64,000 nt of DNA from Siphlonurus alternatus. Taxonomy: Eukaryota; Arthropoda; Insecta; Ephemeroptera; Siphlonuridae. The notes under the pieces are model-generated. The model had not been told where the DNA came from. It saw only the letters and a program-made list of their open reading frames with translations, and searched no databases. This document shows positions 42,189-54,100 of the stretch, piece by piece (the first letter of the stretch is position 1; the number at the start of each line of letters is the position of its first letter). Where the stretch lies: assembly GCA_949825025.1 (NCBI GenBank), contig OX463780.1, forward strand, positions 34,638,979 to 34,702,978. Reading direction: 5' to 3'. Position numbers and translations under genes: made by a program.

Positions 42189-42280
42189 CCTCCCTGACGG
42201 GGCATTGAACCTGCTTTTACATTGTCTTATGACAAAGTTCAATGACTTCTTGACGCTTGTACCCAGTGTGGCCACCTACT
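42189..42280 (-). repeat. tRNA-derived SINE or tRNA relic, minus strand
   Basis: On the minus strand an A-box-like TGGCCACACTGG (42263-42274) is followed by a B-box GGTTCAATGCC (42201-42211), at a spacing suitable for a pol III internal promoter. The stems do not fold into a good tRNA (the T-stem mispairs), so a SINE head or pseudogene is more likely than a functional tRNA. Confidence 0.4.
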
Positions 42281-43204
42281 GAATGTCATATATCACATTG
42301 TGCTCCGACTTCCAAGATGATACATGGTGTTGAAAGCAGATTATGTTTCTTACCATTGTTTTGGGGAGTCACCATCATTTGCTTTCTAAAGTTGATGTTC
42401 TTTTTGTATGATAAGCTATAGTGGCATGACTATAAAATGAGTATATATCAGGGGGGGAAAAAAACAACGTCCAATTCGTAGCCCCCCCCCCCTTTTTTTT
42501 TTGGCAAAAGATAAGTTTTTTATTACACAACTTGGGTTTACATGAATATACAGTATATATATTTGCCGTCCATTTACATCTAAATGACGATTTAAGTAAT
42601 GAGATATTATCTATATACTTTACTGTAATATGATATAATTTAAAAAATAAATTTCATCACTACTAATACATAGAAGGCAGCTAGTATATGTATGGGATTC
42701 TATAAATTATGAGTAATAATTTTGTCATGCAGTCTATATTATCCTCTCAAGAGGGTAGAAGATGAATTTTTCACCACGATCATCTCTTCGCATCAAAATT
42801 TGCATCAAAAGTATATATTATATAGAGAGAATATATGTGAAAAATATTGATGTCTTTTCAGTTTGAAGTTCAATCACATCACGTCTCTGCAAATCTAATA
42901 TTCAACTCCAGGGAAAATTTTGTTTTGTAATCCGCTTCCAAAAGCGTGTACTATTTTTTTTTTTCTTCCATCGATCTATCATTTGAACTGGTCTTTCTTT
43001 TTTTTTTTCTACATTATTATACAAATTTGCATGTTATCATGACAATGATGAATTAGTATGATATATTTTGTTTTATTATATTGATTGTTCATCCGTATAT
43101 ATAGATATGTTTTTACTTTACCTTATTTAGTATATTATATAAGCATCCATAAACAAAAGGAAATTTGTTAAAATTGTTCTAAAGGAATGCTATCAAATGC
43201 TTTA

Positions 43205-43380
43205 TTATAATAATAATAAATAATAATTTTATTTATATACTAGCTGTACAAAAACAAATTTGATCAAGTCACAAACACATTAAAATTTGACTCAGAATAC
43301 CAACAAAAAGAAAATATACACAAAAAAGTCATTTATGTCATACACGTAAAAATTATATAATAACGGCCAGTACTTGAAAG
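43205..43380 (-). mobile_element. LINE 3' UTR fragment, minus strand
   Basis: CTAGCTGTACAAAAACAAAT then TTGATCAAGTCACAAACAC parallels the 3' UTR next to the poly(A) of the LINE at 14985 (TTGGCTTGTACAGAGACAAA, TTGATCAAGTCAACACT). The tail side is (AAT)n-like. Only the 3' UTR is present. Confidence 0.45.
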
Positions 43381-43439
43381 TTTTAACAGTTAATTTTAAA
43401 ATACAAACAAATTAATGTTCATGACATCTTATAACTATG

Positions 43440-43740
43440 AATGACAGAGACTGAGCGTGAATATTTGTTTAAAACGCTGACACGACGAGCTCAAACAAGT
43501 GTATATATACGTGTTACTATGCAAGTAGAATAGAAAGCTACATCAAGTGGCGTTGCAAAATGTTCCCCGGGGAGAACATAAGACTACCGTTGTGGCGGTG
43601 AATGTGTCAGTTGTAGCGTCTAGAAGGGACTTGCCAGAGTGACTGGCGGATGAATATTTCAGCACCCTCACCCCCACGAAACAAGAATCTTTTGTAAACG
43701 TGTTCGTTCTAATAGAAACTCTCAAGAGATATTCCTGTCA
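43440..43740. other. GC-richer island, unassigned
   Basis: Open on the minus strand at 43543-43725 (60 codons, Thr- and Ser-rich). No splice sites or homologue recognised. Confidence 0.25.
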
Positions 43741-45220
43741 AAAATCCCCCCCCCCTCTCTTTAAGTGTCAAAATTCTGATGTTAATGATACATTTATATC
43801 ATGTTGTTTAACCTTTATTATAATCATTGTCATTTATATGTTATGAAAGGTAAAAAAAGAGTATGTTTTAAAGATTTTGCTACCTTATTCTTTATTGGAA
43901 TCACTGAATGAGTGATAAGTTTACTTGCCTATTAATTAAAGAACCTAACTATAAAATTTAAAAAAAATATATAAATGATCAAATATATAAACATAAATAA
44001 TTATTTAAATTTATAAATTTAGTTATATAAATTAAAAAAATACTACAATTTAAATTTATTTTTCATTCAAAGAATTAATAGTAATTACTTTTATTTGTTT
44101 TTATTTATAGTGTAAAACAAGAAGTAGATAAAATAAATATTTTTTTTTACAGTGATAATATAATTCTTAAATTACAAGTAAATCATTATTTAACACAATT
44201 GTGAATCAACCTTTCGCTTTGCATGCATATTCGTAAAACTGATAACGACATTGAATTAACGCAGACACTAATTTTCTGTAGGTTGCTTGAGCATTAACTT
44301 TTGTGTTTTGTGTCAACTAACAACAGTAAGTTGTTTAAATTTAACTTTCATATTATCATTACAGACTAACTTTTTATATAAATTTTTAATTAAATTTGTT
44401 GCAAAAGTGTTTGTGTCATATTTCATAGCCATTTTTCTACCATGCACTTGTAGTTTATTTTTACAATATTTGTAGAGTCATGAAAGTTGTTTGCTTTTGA
44501 TAAAAAAACACTCACAACAAAACATTGTAGAATATAATATAACATTTAATTATGTCATTTTATTCATTATAATCAAGATTTACGAAGACATAGTAACTTT
44601 AGTTAGTCAATATGAAACGTAATTTAAAAACTATTTTTATATAAAAAAAAAACTTACAACGACACATTAGTTTGTTTCGAAACAAAATTTAAATAAAAAA
44701 AAATTGAAGCTGTTAGTAAAAAAATGATAATAGTAATAAAAAAAACTTAAAAAAAACTATGGCAATAATTTGTGGTTATACATTAAAAATCAATACACAG
44801 AAAACAGAGCGACTTTGTACCAGACCTTCATTTTGCATTACCATGATCACAGCTAGGCTGAAAGTTCAATAACAACAACGTTTGCCCTTGAAAGTTTCCA
44901 TTCCTCCATTTGAATGCTAATTTATTGCAACATCTAAACTTTTAATAAAAAGAATAAATTCCATTCTTTCAAAACAGACAATTTAAATAGATGTTCATGT
45001 TTTTTAAAAATTTATAATACCTTATAGATAACTTATATCCTTTCGTTACTGTAGGATTTTGACTAGATTGATTTATAAGCTAATAGGAAAACAATTCAGA
45101 AAGAGTGTTCGTTTTATGCACGTTCTACCTAAAAGCTTGACCGAGGTTTTATGTATAAGATACCATGGTAAATTCTCTGACTAATTTATTTCTGCTATAA
45201 ATTTTAACTAACTACGTGAT

Positions 45221-45223
<3 letters not shown>

Positions 45224-45261
<38 letters not shown>
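45224..45261. repeat. Poly(A) tract of 38
   Basis: A 38-base A run, possibly the tail of a retroposed sequence on the plus strand. The upstream DNA was not recognised. Confidence 0.9.
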
Positions 45262-45263
<2 letters not shown>

Positions 45264-45640
45264 AAGATCGCCTGAATCTAGGCAAACAGTTGAGCAGAGG
45301 TTTCTAACAGACAGTCAGTGTGGAGGCTAAAATTGCGAAACCTTTTGAATCTAAAACTATAGACGAAACAGATCATCTCCCCCTTTCTACATACCAAACC
45401 CAAGAATAATTATTGATAAATACGCTTTTATTTCCAGAGTTTAATCATTTTACAATGAACTGTACAGTAAATACGAGCTTGACATTTTCCATCAATCTTC
45501 GCAAGAAATTGCAAGGATATGTAAATAACTAAAATGCATGCTTAATTATTTAATATTATAAATATAATTTATTATATATTATATACCAAGATTTTAGTTA
45601 TATAATAATTTTTGTACGTATGTATTTTAACTAAGATTTT

Positions 45641-45735
45641 TTTTTTGTATGAACTATTGTATTCTTTATAACCGGATTACCTAACCTGTTGTCTGTTTTT
45701 GAATAAACATAATAAATAAGTAAATAAATATACTT
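45641..45735 (+). mobile_element. Retroelement 3' end (copy A)
   Basis: AACTATTGTATTCTTTATAA, then CGGATTACCTAACCTG, CTGTTTTTGAATAAA and an ATAA-rich tail. An inverted copy at 51170-51262 matches over about 90 bp and ends in the same AATAAA plus ATAA tail, as expected for a LINE or SINE 3' end. Confidence 0.6.
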
Positions 45736-46018
45736 ACTTATCGCAATAATATATCAATTCCCTGTCATTAGAAATCAGTTAAATAAATAAACTTGTATCT
45801 TCTTTCTTTTTGCTTTTTGCACACACATGTACATACAAAAAATCTAAAAGCTTTTAAAGTAGCCAGAAATTTTGTAAGTTAACATTCTTTTAGTTTTAGT
45901 AAAATGCAGAGAAAAAAAAATTTTGTTTTCAATATTATATATTTTAGTTACATAAGGTACTCTTTTGTTTTTCCGTCAGTACTTTTCTTGTATGTTGTAA
46001 GCCATTGGAAACACTTAA

Positions 46019-46369
46019 GGGTAAGGTAACACGCTCAATGTTAAAAAAAATCAAACACATGAAAATTATAAAAAAAAAAATAATAAAAATTCTCCTCTAC
46101 ATCTCTTATTAGTAGCTAAAATGTCAGGTGTACAAATTCGAGCTAATTTTTGAGTTATGAATTTTTAAAGTTGACTACTTTAACATGGAGAAATGAAACT
46201 CCCATTTTAAATTGGTCAACTTTAAAAATTTATAACTTAAAAAACCAGATCGAATTTGTACACCTGATATTTTAGCTAATGATAGGGGATGTAAAGGAGA
46301 ACATTTATTTTTTTTTTCATAATTTTCATGTGTGTGATTTTTTTTAACATTGGGTGTGTTACCTTACCC
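46019..46369. mobile_element. TTAA-flanked foldback MITE
   Basis: A 351-bp palindrome flanked by TTAA at 46015-46018 and 46370-46373. Ends GGGTAAGGTAACACGCTCAA and TTGGGTGTGTTACCTTACCC pair. The arms contain TTCTCCTCTACATC and TTTTTAAAGTTGACTACTTT as in 32903, and its ends match 2651. The central loop is only a few bases. Confidence 0.85.
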
Positions 46370-47225
46370 TTAATTATTAATGTAATTCTCACTCTAATCA
46401 AGTTGCTATCTGAAAATGGCTTATTTTCTTATTTTATAAAAACAAACAATATTTCTTTTAATTTCCAAATTTTTCAAACTTCTTTCTTTCTATTCTTGTG
46501 AAATTTATGAAATTCAATCAATATATTCCTATTATAATTTAATTATAATATGGAAACATTCTAAAATCTCATCAATTAAATTTTTATTGATACATTATAA
46601 AACAAAAATGTCATAAAATCTGTACACACAAAAAGCAAAAAATATAACGAAAACAAAAATCCAGATAAATAACTTTTGTTGACATGTTTGCATTTATTTC
46701 AAGCTTCTCCACACGATGGTGTTGCAGCAAAATAAAAAAATTTGCATACAAAAATTGCATGAAGATATATTTGCCAAGATGAAGCAGTGCATTATTGACA
46801 ATACTTTTACAGAATTCATAACATAGGATTTATGTTGAACGCTTTTATTCTTAGTGTTGTTATCTATATAATATATTATATACATTGCAGCCTTGCTTTA
46901 AACTTTTTTTATTTTTTAATTTATATATGCATGAAATAAACAATTTTATAAAGTTTTTATGCAGTTTTAAAATTGAATTTTTTTCAAATCGCATTTTTAA
47001 TTAACATTTTGATTATGTTCAATCAAAGCAAAATGTATATTTTAAGAAAGCACACAATGTCAATGCATGTACAAATTACTTGCAGGAAGACCATGAACAA
47101 TATAATGAAGTATTTAATGTAGCCCAAGGTTACTTTGTATAAGGATATCAGAAATAAAACTGTTAAACAATAAATTATTACATTATATAATGCTAGTTCC
47201 TTAAATTAAATTAATTCTTCTGCCA

Positions 47226-47418
47226 TAAAGGTGCATTTCCATGGAGCGATGTCAAGCGGGGCTTGACGGGGCGAGAAAAGCGCACTTGCTTCAATCTCGC
47301 ATGGCTGCCATGTTGGCGATAAATCCAATTTCCAATATTTCCGCAAGGCGAAGAAATCCCGAACCTCGAATTAGTTGCGATTTTCGCGCTTTCCCCGCTC
47401 CATGGAAATGCACCTTTA
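47226..47418. mobile_element. MITE with TAAAGGTGCATTTCCATGGA ends
   Basis: 193 bp. Left TAAAGGTGCATTTCCATGGA and right TCCATGGAAATGCACCTTTA are exact complements. GC-richer interior, no transposase. Related copies lie at 53642, 34616 (decayed) and 50340-50390 (fragment). Confidence 0.8.
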
Positions 47419-48410
47419 CAACGCTGTAAATTTCTAACACGAAGAATTTATTTATATCTTTTACTACTAAAATATTGGGTATGAAATAGAAAAAGAGTAA
47501 TCAATGCCATATATATTATATGTTAATTTAGAAATATTTCATTGTGTTCCAGTCAAAGTAAAATTAACAGAGAAAGGTAAAAAAAAGTAAAGTAGGTATA
47601 TCAATTTCAATTGAAAGCAGAGAGACTGGTATTTAATAGTTTTATAGGAAAAAAAATGCAATTTATTTCATAAATAGAGTGTAAAAGGCTTAGCATTTCA
47701 ACTGGGATTTAATGAAAATTTTAATATAATATTATTTATAATTAAATCTTTGAAATTTATATTTCATTACCTTTAATTAATTATTCAATTTTAACAATTC
47801 TGAATCATGTTTTATAATTTTCAGACGACGAGAGAGACATGCCACTGATTGTGAGGATGCATTCATTCACCCAGTTTAAATAGAACGGTGCACAATAATA
47901 CCACCCAGCAGCGGTGTGGTAGAATTATCTTCTAGCTGCTCCGCGACTGAATGCACTGAAGTGAGCACGCCAGCAGACCTTGATTACGTTCTAATCTAAA
48001 GTGAATTGCATCTGCAGGATTTGCTACTTGTTTGTACTTGGATTACCGTTAATCTTTGGTACATTAATACAGAAAAGATAATATTACATTAAAATCTACA
48101 AGGCCAAAAGGAAACTTATATATAATATAACAAACTATAATACGTTGATGGTATCTGAATTTATAAAGTTCATTCATATTATAACTTTTTTACCCGTTAA
48201 AAATTAGTAAAAAAGTAATATAGTCATCAATTTGTATTTTAATTAAACAAATTAAAATAACACTTTAAAATGTTTGGCTCTTGCAACGTATTTATATTTA
48301 TAAAATATAAGAGAAAATCGATTACCTCTATTTATAAATCTGTTTGATATTCTCTTCAATTGAAACTAATTCAATACAAAACCATATATATGGGCCAAGA
48401 GCAGTATATG

Positions 48411-48731
48411 CTATACCGTAACAACAGCATCAACAAGCCTGCGACCTAGTTGCATTGTTGTGCACGTGATACTAGAACTGGTAGATGAAGTACCAAAGAG
48501 AGGTAAACAAACAAGAGAGAGAGAGAGAGAGTATTGTCGTCTACACAGATTTCCGCTCGGGTTGCTACGATAGCGCTCTTCGTCGGTGCATTCATTGTCT
48601 AGACTAGAGAGCAACAACAAGGCAGCAGGAGAAACCAATCTCAGTGCTGGCATCATCAGCTGCAGCAGATCACGTTGTGGATCACCTTTCTTTGATAGAT
48701 TCTTTACTAGTATTGACTTTTCAATCAACAT
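48411..48731 (-). other. GC-richer island with a signal-peptide-like minus frame
   Basis: On the minus strand, paired ATGs at 48651-48656 open MMPALRLVSPAALLLLSS, then DNECTDEERYRSN, which looks like a signal peptide and an acidic start. The frame then runs through a short (CT)n repeat (48513-48531) and continues to 48411. No convincing donor or further exon was found, and the plus strand is partly open too. Confidence 0.25.
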
Positions 48732-49289
48732 TCATCACGTACAATATATTAAAATTTTATTAAAAATTTTAGGTCTTCATTTAATGATAACCTATGAATT
48801 TGTATAAGAAATTATGCATAGAAATACATTTTTTTGTATTAATAAATTTTAAACAATTCCTGATTTTAAATAAGTATTTTGTGGCTTGAATAGATGGTAA
48901 GTATATAGATGGTAAATATGTATGCATCTCTGTATACATTGAAACAAAAAAACTAGAACGTATATTAACGCTGTTAAATTGATCGATTTATCTTATTTAT
49001 GTCACAATTTTATAAAAAGAATTAACTTATTTTCCACATAGTTTGGTACAGATTAACAGTTAATCAAATTAGCCCCCTAATGTAAAGCAACTCCTCCCCT
49101 GATATTTACATGCCCGTTGTTGTTGGCAAGGATCATTAACCACGCCGTTAACTCGATATTAAGGGAACCCTGGCCTGGTAACCTGAGGCTTCACATTTAC
49201 AGCTTCTATTATAGGAATGCATCTGGGAATTCTTTCGATTTAGCTATAAAATGTACTATAATAATATGTGAACTGTATGAACTACAAAT

Positions 49290-50310
49290 GGATAAAATTA
49301 CTAAAATTACTTTTAGATACTTAGTCCAAGTACAATTTTTGTACTTTTTTTGACTCTGTTTAATCACTACATATTTTGTACTTGGATAAAGTACTTAATT
49401 CAGCATTTACAAAAAAAGTACTGAAAAGAAGTTTCAGTACAAAAAATGTACTTTTATTGACTCCATTTAATCACATCTTTTTTCAAAAAAAAAGTACTGA
49501 CTTCATTAATGTACTGAGAGAACATGTAACGCTAACGTAATGCATTATTTCTTGAATTTATATCTGACGCTTGTCAATAAATGCATATTGTCTTTATTTT
49601 ACCTGCTGTATGTATTATTACATATTAGATGTATCAAATAATAGTTCATAAAAAAATAATATATAATGATTTAGCTCACAAGGATAAAATAACAGCGATA
49701 TTTTATTATATTATTTATTAATTAATACCTTACGATTAAAAAATTCAATAAAATTGAATGGCAATGCATCAAAAGTCAAAATTTAGTTAACAAGTAATAA
49801 TATATTATAAGATGCATAGTAATATTGACTACAGTAGAACAAATTTTTTCACATATTTTAAAGCTTACCGTTCTCGCAAAATTTGATCGATTTCGATTGA
49901 AACTAAACAATCCACATTACAAACGTACATTCATATTTGAGATTCTCTATATAAAACATCCCTAACGGTTAAGATTACTATAATTAATCACTAATTACTA
50001 GCAGTCACTGATTGCACGGTCTCGTGGTCGGTCAACATATGTTTTGAACTTCCGGTTTTTTACGCCACTGTGGCAACTCATTGAACTTAAATTTCAGTAC
50101 TTTTATTAAAAAAATGTACTGAATTTGTTTTGTACTTAAAAAAAATGTACTTAATTTGTTTTGTACTTAAAAAAATTGTACTAAATTTGTTTTGTAATTA
50201 AAATAAGTACATTAATTTTTTAATTACTTCAAACACAGTGCAATTTCAAGAAAGTACTTAAATTAAGTACTTTTTTAAAGTAATGAAAACCCATTCAGTA
50301 TCTAATATTT
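49290..50310. mobile_element. Decayed Tol2-like hAT element
   Basis: Dense GTACTT/AAGTAC repeats occur at 49290-49530 and, mainly in the opposite orientation, at 50085-50285, on both sides of an AT-rich middle without a transposase ORF. This subterminal pattern is known from Tol2-type hAT transposons. On the left, a unit with GACTCYRTTTAATCAC is duplicated (49351 and 49460); on the right, an AATTTGTTTTGTACTTAAAA unit repeats at about 40-bp spacing (from 50114). Exact termini and target duplication are not resolved. Confidence 0.55.
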
Positions 50311-50339
50311 AAGAGTGAAGTGCGCCGCCTTTCTCCCTA

Positions 50340-50392
50340 TATTATAAGCCCCGCACGACATCGCTCCTTGGAAAAGCAACTTTAGGCTGGCC
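50340..50392 (-). mobile_element. Fragment of the 47226-type MITE
   Basis: On the minus strand CTAAAGTTGCTTTTCCAAGG, then AGCGATGTCGTGCGGGGCTT, matches the left terminus of the element at 47226. Confidence 0.5.
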
Positions 50393-50630
50393 ATCAATAG
50401 GTCTAACCTTGTCCGTGACAATATTGATAAATGAAATGAGCTTGCAATGTTAAACTCGTACAAACAATTTCCTTTGTAATTTAAAACAATTTAATTTATT
50501 TAATTATACGCGTATCACATATATACATTAAATAAATATAAAAATTTGACAGACAACATTACAGAGCTTCTACCTTAACGCTGTATATATTTTTTACATA
50601 TATAAAAGATAATCTTCTTTAATGCCTACC

Positions 50631-50829
50631 CTACAGTTCAACAAATGTAAGATTACCACCGGAAGTGGAGGATTTGAGCTGAAATAAGAACATGAAAATT
50701 CTAAGACTTTTTGCAGATAGGTTGAAATCTCTCTCTGCAAAGTTTCAGCTTCAAAACTAAACTAGAAAGTCCAGAAAACTCGCACTTCCGGTTAATGCCG
50801 GTGTTCACCTTAACATTTATTGAACTGCA
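50631..50829. mobile_element. Small MITE with CTRCAGTTCAA ends
   Basis: About 199 bp. Left CTACAGTTCAACAAATGT pairs with right ACATTTATTGAACTGCAG, and inner ACCGGAAGTGGAG pairs with CTCGCACTTCCGGT. No ORF. Confidence 0.6.
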
Positions 50830-53641
50830 GGTATATAAGAGTACGTACCAAAACAACATTAAGCCTATATAAAGTTATCATAATGACTTTGAAGAAGCAA
50901 AGAGCGCTTCATATTTACGTAAGCTGGGACAAAAATAAGTGATGACCTATGAGAGATTTGCTTCCTTAAGTAATTTTAGCTCCACCTTTTCAAACATTAT
51001 CGAGTAAGCTAACATCATACGTGGGGCTAATTAGGCTAAACGTAATGATGCCGAAAACTGTTTGCTTTTAAGGGAGAAAAAAAAATGAGTGGGCATAATG
51101 TATAATACAAAGGTTATGTTAAAAGTCAAATGTCAAGTCAAAATAATGTACAGTAAAATGAACCTTATTTATTTATTATATTTATTCAGAAAACAGACTA
51201 CAGGTTAGGTAATCCGATTATAAAGAATACAATAGTTTAAATTAATTGCAAGCCAAACCTAATAATTTGAAGTAAAATATATATAAGAATATAAGAATAA
51301 GATTTCTGTTATATTTTTGTATAGAATGGTTGTATATGGATGTGCGTTTTCGAACCAGATCTATTATAATTTTTTTATTATTCAAGCAAATTTTTTAAAC
51401 GTATATGTGTAAATGAAAGAAGATAGGTAATTATGAACTTTGTACAAATGTACATACAGTATGTACATCGTATATTTAACCTTTTTATTGAACAAATTTG
51501 CCTTTATCACTCTCCTTGGTACTATTCAATCCTTTGTAACCCTTTGCAACATAAACAACACAGATTTTTTTAAATATTGCGTCAAAAAAGATAAAAAATC
51601 AATATGAGTCCATAATTTAAAGAAATAATGGACTACACTAAATAAAAATTTTAATAATAAATATAAAAAAAAACGAATGATATCAATTTTTGAGAAAAAA
51701 ATACACACCAGAGACAAAGAGAATAACAATTATTATTATCCGTCGATTCCGTCGCATTGTTTACCGCTAAGTTAGCAGTTACCAACTTCTCCAACTGCGT
51801 GCTGTAAGAGAGACAAACCTCCTGGGGGATGCTGTAAGACGAGAGAATATCGGTCAGATAAGAAGTGTGTCGCTGCCAAGAAGTAGGTCACTAAACCAGC
51901 TAATACTCTATATAGCCGTGCGTGCCCCAAGCTGTGATATACGCGCAGGGTCGTAACCCTTAATCCTTTTTACTGCCCTTCTACCTTGTTTCTGATACCG
52001 TTACAACAGTAAAACCAAGTCAAACAATAATTTATTATACCAGCAATGTATCTTGGTGTAAAGTCGTACAGAAATAAAATTATTATCCATTTTATTGTAA
52101 CATTAATTATATTGAAAAATTTGAATGAGTAATGATATGATCATATAATTTTTATATTGCATAGTTATTATGGATTTACTGTAGCGACCGATAGGTTTTA
52201 CTGTGTAGTAAAATCCTGATGGATATTCATACTATTAATATTAATGTAAATTTTCCAATTAAATATATGAAAATAAAACAAACAAATTATTAATATCTTA
52301 ACACACAATATATATAGAGCGACAATAAAAAAAAATGCTTAAAAGTTATAGGAAAAAAAATCATCAAGCTTGCTTAAGCTATTTCGAATACTAACATTAA
52401 ACAGTGATAAATTTCAATTGAATCATGAATAAAATTAAATAAGCAATTAATATCTAGAGTAATATGTAAGGTATATACATAAAAAATATGTACGATTATG
52501 GACTCGTAATTATATTCATATATTTTGTAAATCTTATTTTATCTTTCTGAACACAAAAATTCGTACAAATAATTTAGAAAAATCCTATTTACCCTAATAA
52601 TTAAAAGCTTGAAATATATAGAAATGTCTTTATATTAATTCCTCTTGGAGGTGACTAGCTTTTTATTTATAATAATATTAATATTAAAGAACAAAATTAT
52701 TTTCTACTCTCATCTAATCATTCATGTGTATATTTAAAAATAAAAAAAGGCACTCACAATTTCACATAAATTAATTAATCAATTTTATATATATAAATTG
52801 GAGGATCAACTGTCTTTGTTTTCCAAGTAATTTTTCCAGAAAGATTCAAAATCGAAATTCCACGAACTCATAAACAAAACAAATATAGAATACTGTTCAA
52901 AGAATTGTACGATTATTTCTGCAATCATTCCTTAGTCAAAAAGAGATCAAATTTCACAAAGCGTCTCCACTATTGACTTTTTTTTATATATAATTCTAGA
53001 TTTCATTCTGGTACAGTGCACAAGGAAATGAAGTCAGGTAGGCGAGCTGGTAAAGCAAAGACCTTTGCAAGCTTTATATCAGATTTCTTCCTTTGTTTTT
53101 AATAAAGATTTCGTTTTTTTTTTATTATTTTTTATAATATTATGCTATATTTATTATTATGTTGTATGTTGTTCGAACTTGAATTTCAATTATCTCTAGA
53201 CCATTTTTTTTTTCGATAATATATCAAAGAAGTGCCATTTTTTTTTTTTTTTTTTTTTTTTTTGTTTTTTTTTTAGATGAGAAGATAATTGCATCAATTA
53301 ATCAATAAAGCTATCTTATTTCATTTTATTGTGAAAATACTGAAAAAAGCCAAAATAGAATCGCCGTGAATAGGAAAAATATATTTTATTGAAGTTAATA
53401 TTCTAATTAATAATAGTCAATAATGATTAATAGTTAACATTGACGTCATCGATATGATGATGGCTAACAAACGCAAGTATAGATTTTGTACCATTGACCA
53501 TGCATTCAAGTTGTCACAATAAAAGTCTAGTTATAAACCTGAACTGGGTGTAGTTTTTATGCACTCGATTTCCTTATGTTCTTGGACATGAGGTCGATCG
53601 AGAGTAGAAAATGTACTCTGGGTTCACGATATACTGTAGAA
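50830..53641. other. AT-rich DNA, one GC-richer block
   Basis: The block at 51740-51980 contains a TATA-like CTCTATATAGCC but no linked exon. A 26-base poly(T) run lies at 53238-53263, and TGACGTCA occurs at 53441-53448. Otherwise nothing seen. Confidence 0.35.
51170..51262 (-). mobile_element. Retroelement 3' end (copy B)
   Basis: Reverse complement of copy A at 45641-45735, with the ATAA-rich tail towards lower coordinates. Confidence 0.6.
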
Positions 53642-53860
53642 TAAAGGTGGATTTTCATGGGCGACAACGATGATGCGGCGCGATTTGACGTAAAAGCTGC
53701 GAAATCCTATGCGGCGACGAATTCTCGACGGTAATCGCGTTAATTACGATGCTCTTATTCTTTTAATCGCCCAATATGGCCGCCAATGGATGTTACAGCA
53801 AGTGCGCTTTATTCACGTCGTGTCGCAGTCTGGAAATCGCCCCATGAAAATCCACCTTTT
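53642..53860. mobile_element. MITE, 47226 family
   Basis: Left ATAAAGGTGGATTTTCATGG and right CCATGAAAATCCACCTTTT are complementary. The GC-rich interior has inverted CGACGAATT-like and ATTCACGTCG motifs. The open frame at 53709-53918 is an artefact of this interior. Confidence 0.75.
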
Positions 53861-54010
53861 ATGTCTCCAAAATTATAAATATAATCTCTCTTTATACATC
53901 GAGATAAACCTAGTCTGAAAGGTCTTGAATTTTGTGAATGTCATTGACATGGTGGTATAGAAAGGGTTTTTAACAAAGAGCTACAAATGAGAGAAAACAC
54001 TTCCGCGTCT

Positions 54011-54100
54011 TCATGTGACGTGTTGTGAACGTGTCCTCTTAATGCCACGCGCACCAGCTCCCACGATGATGTTCGCAACAACGTTTTTGTTTGCCTCCAT
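54011..54100 (-). other. Unassigned 29-codon ORF, minus strand
   Basis: A GC-rich stretch with ATG at 54098-54100 reading MEANKNVVANIIVGAGARG, then stop at 54011-54013. Too short to identify. Confidence 0.2.

Noticed and set aside
42189..42280. Functional tRNA gene
   Set aside because: A- and B-box strings are present, but the T-stem and acceptor stem do not pair, so I kept it only as a SINE or relic.
47241..47429. 62-residue ORF with Ala/Arg-rich sequence
   Set aside because: Contained in the MITE at 47226-47418.
53031..53095. tRNA-like GGCGAGCTGGTAAAG segment
   Set aside because: A-box-like only; no B-box or cloverleaf pairing follows.
53709..53918. 69-residue plus-strand ORF
   Set aside because: Lies inside and runs out of the inverted-repeat MITE at 53642-53860; no independent gene evidence.
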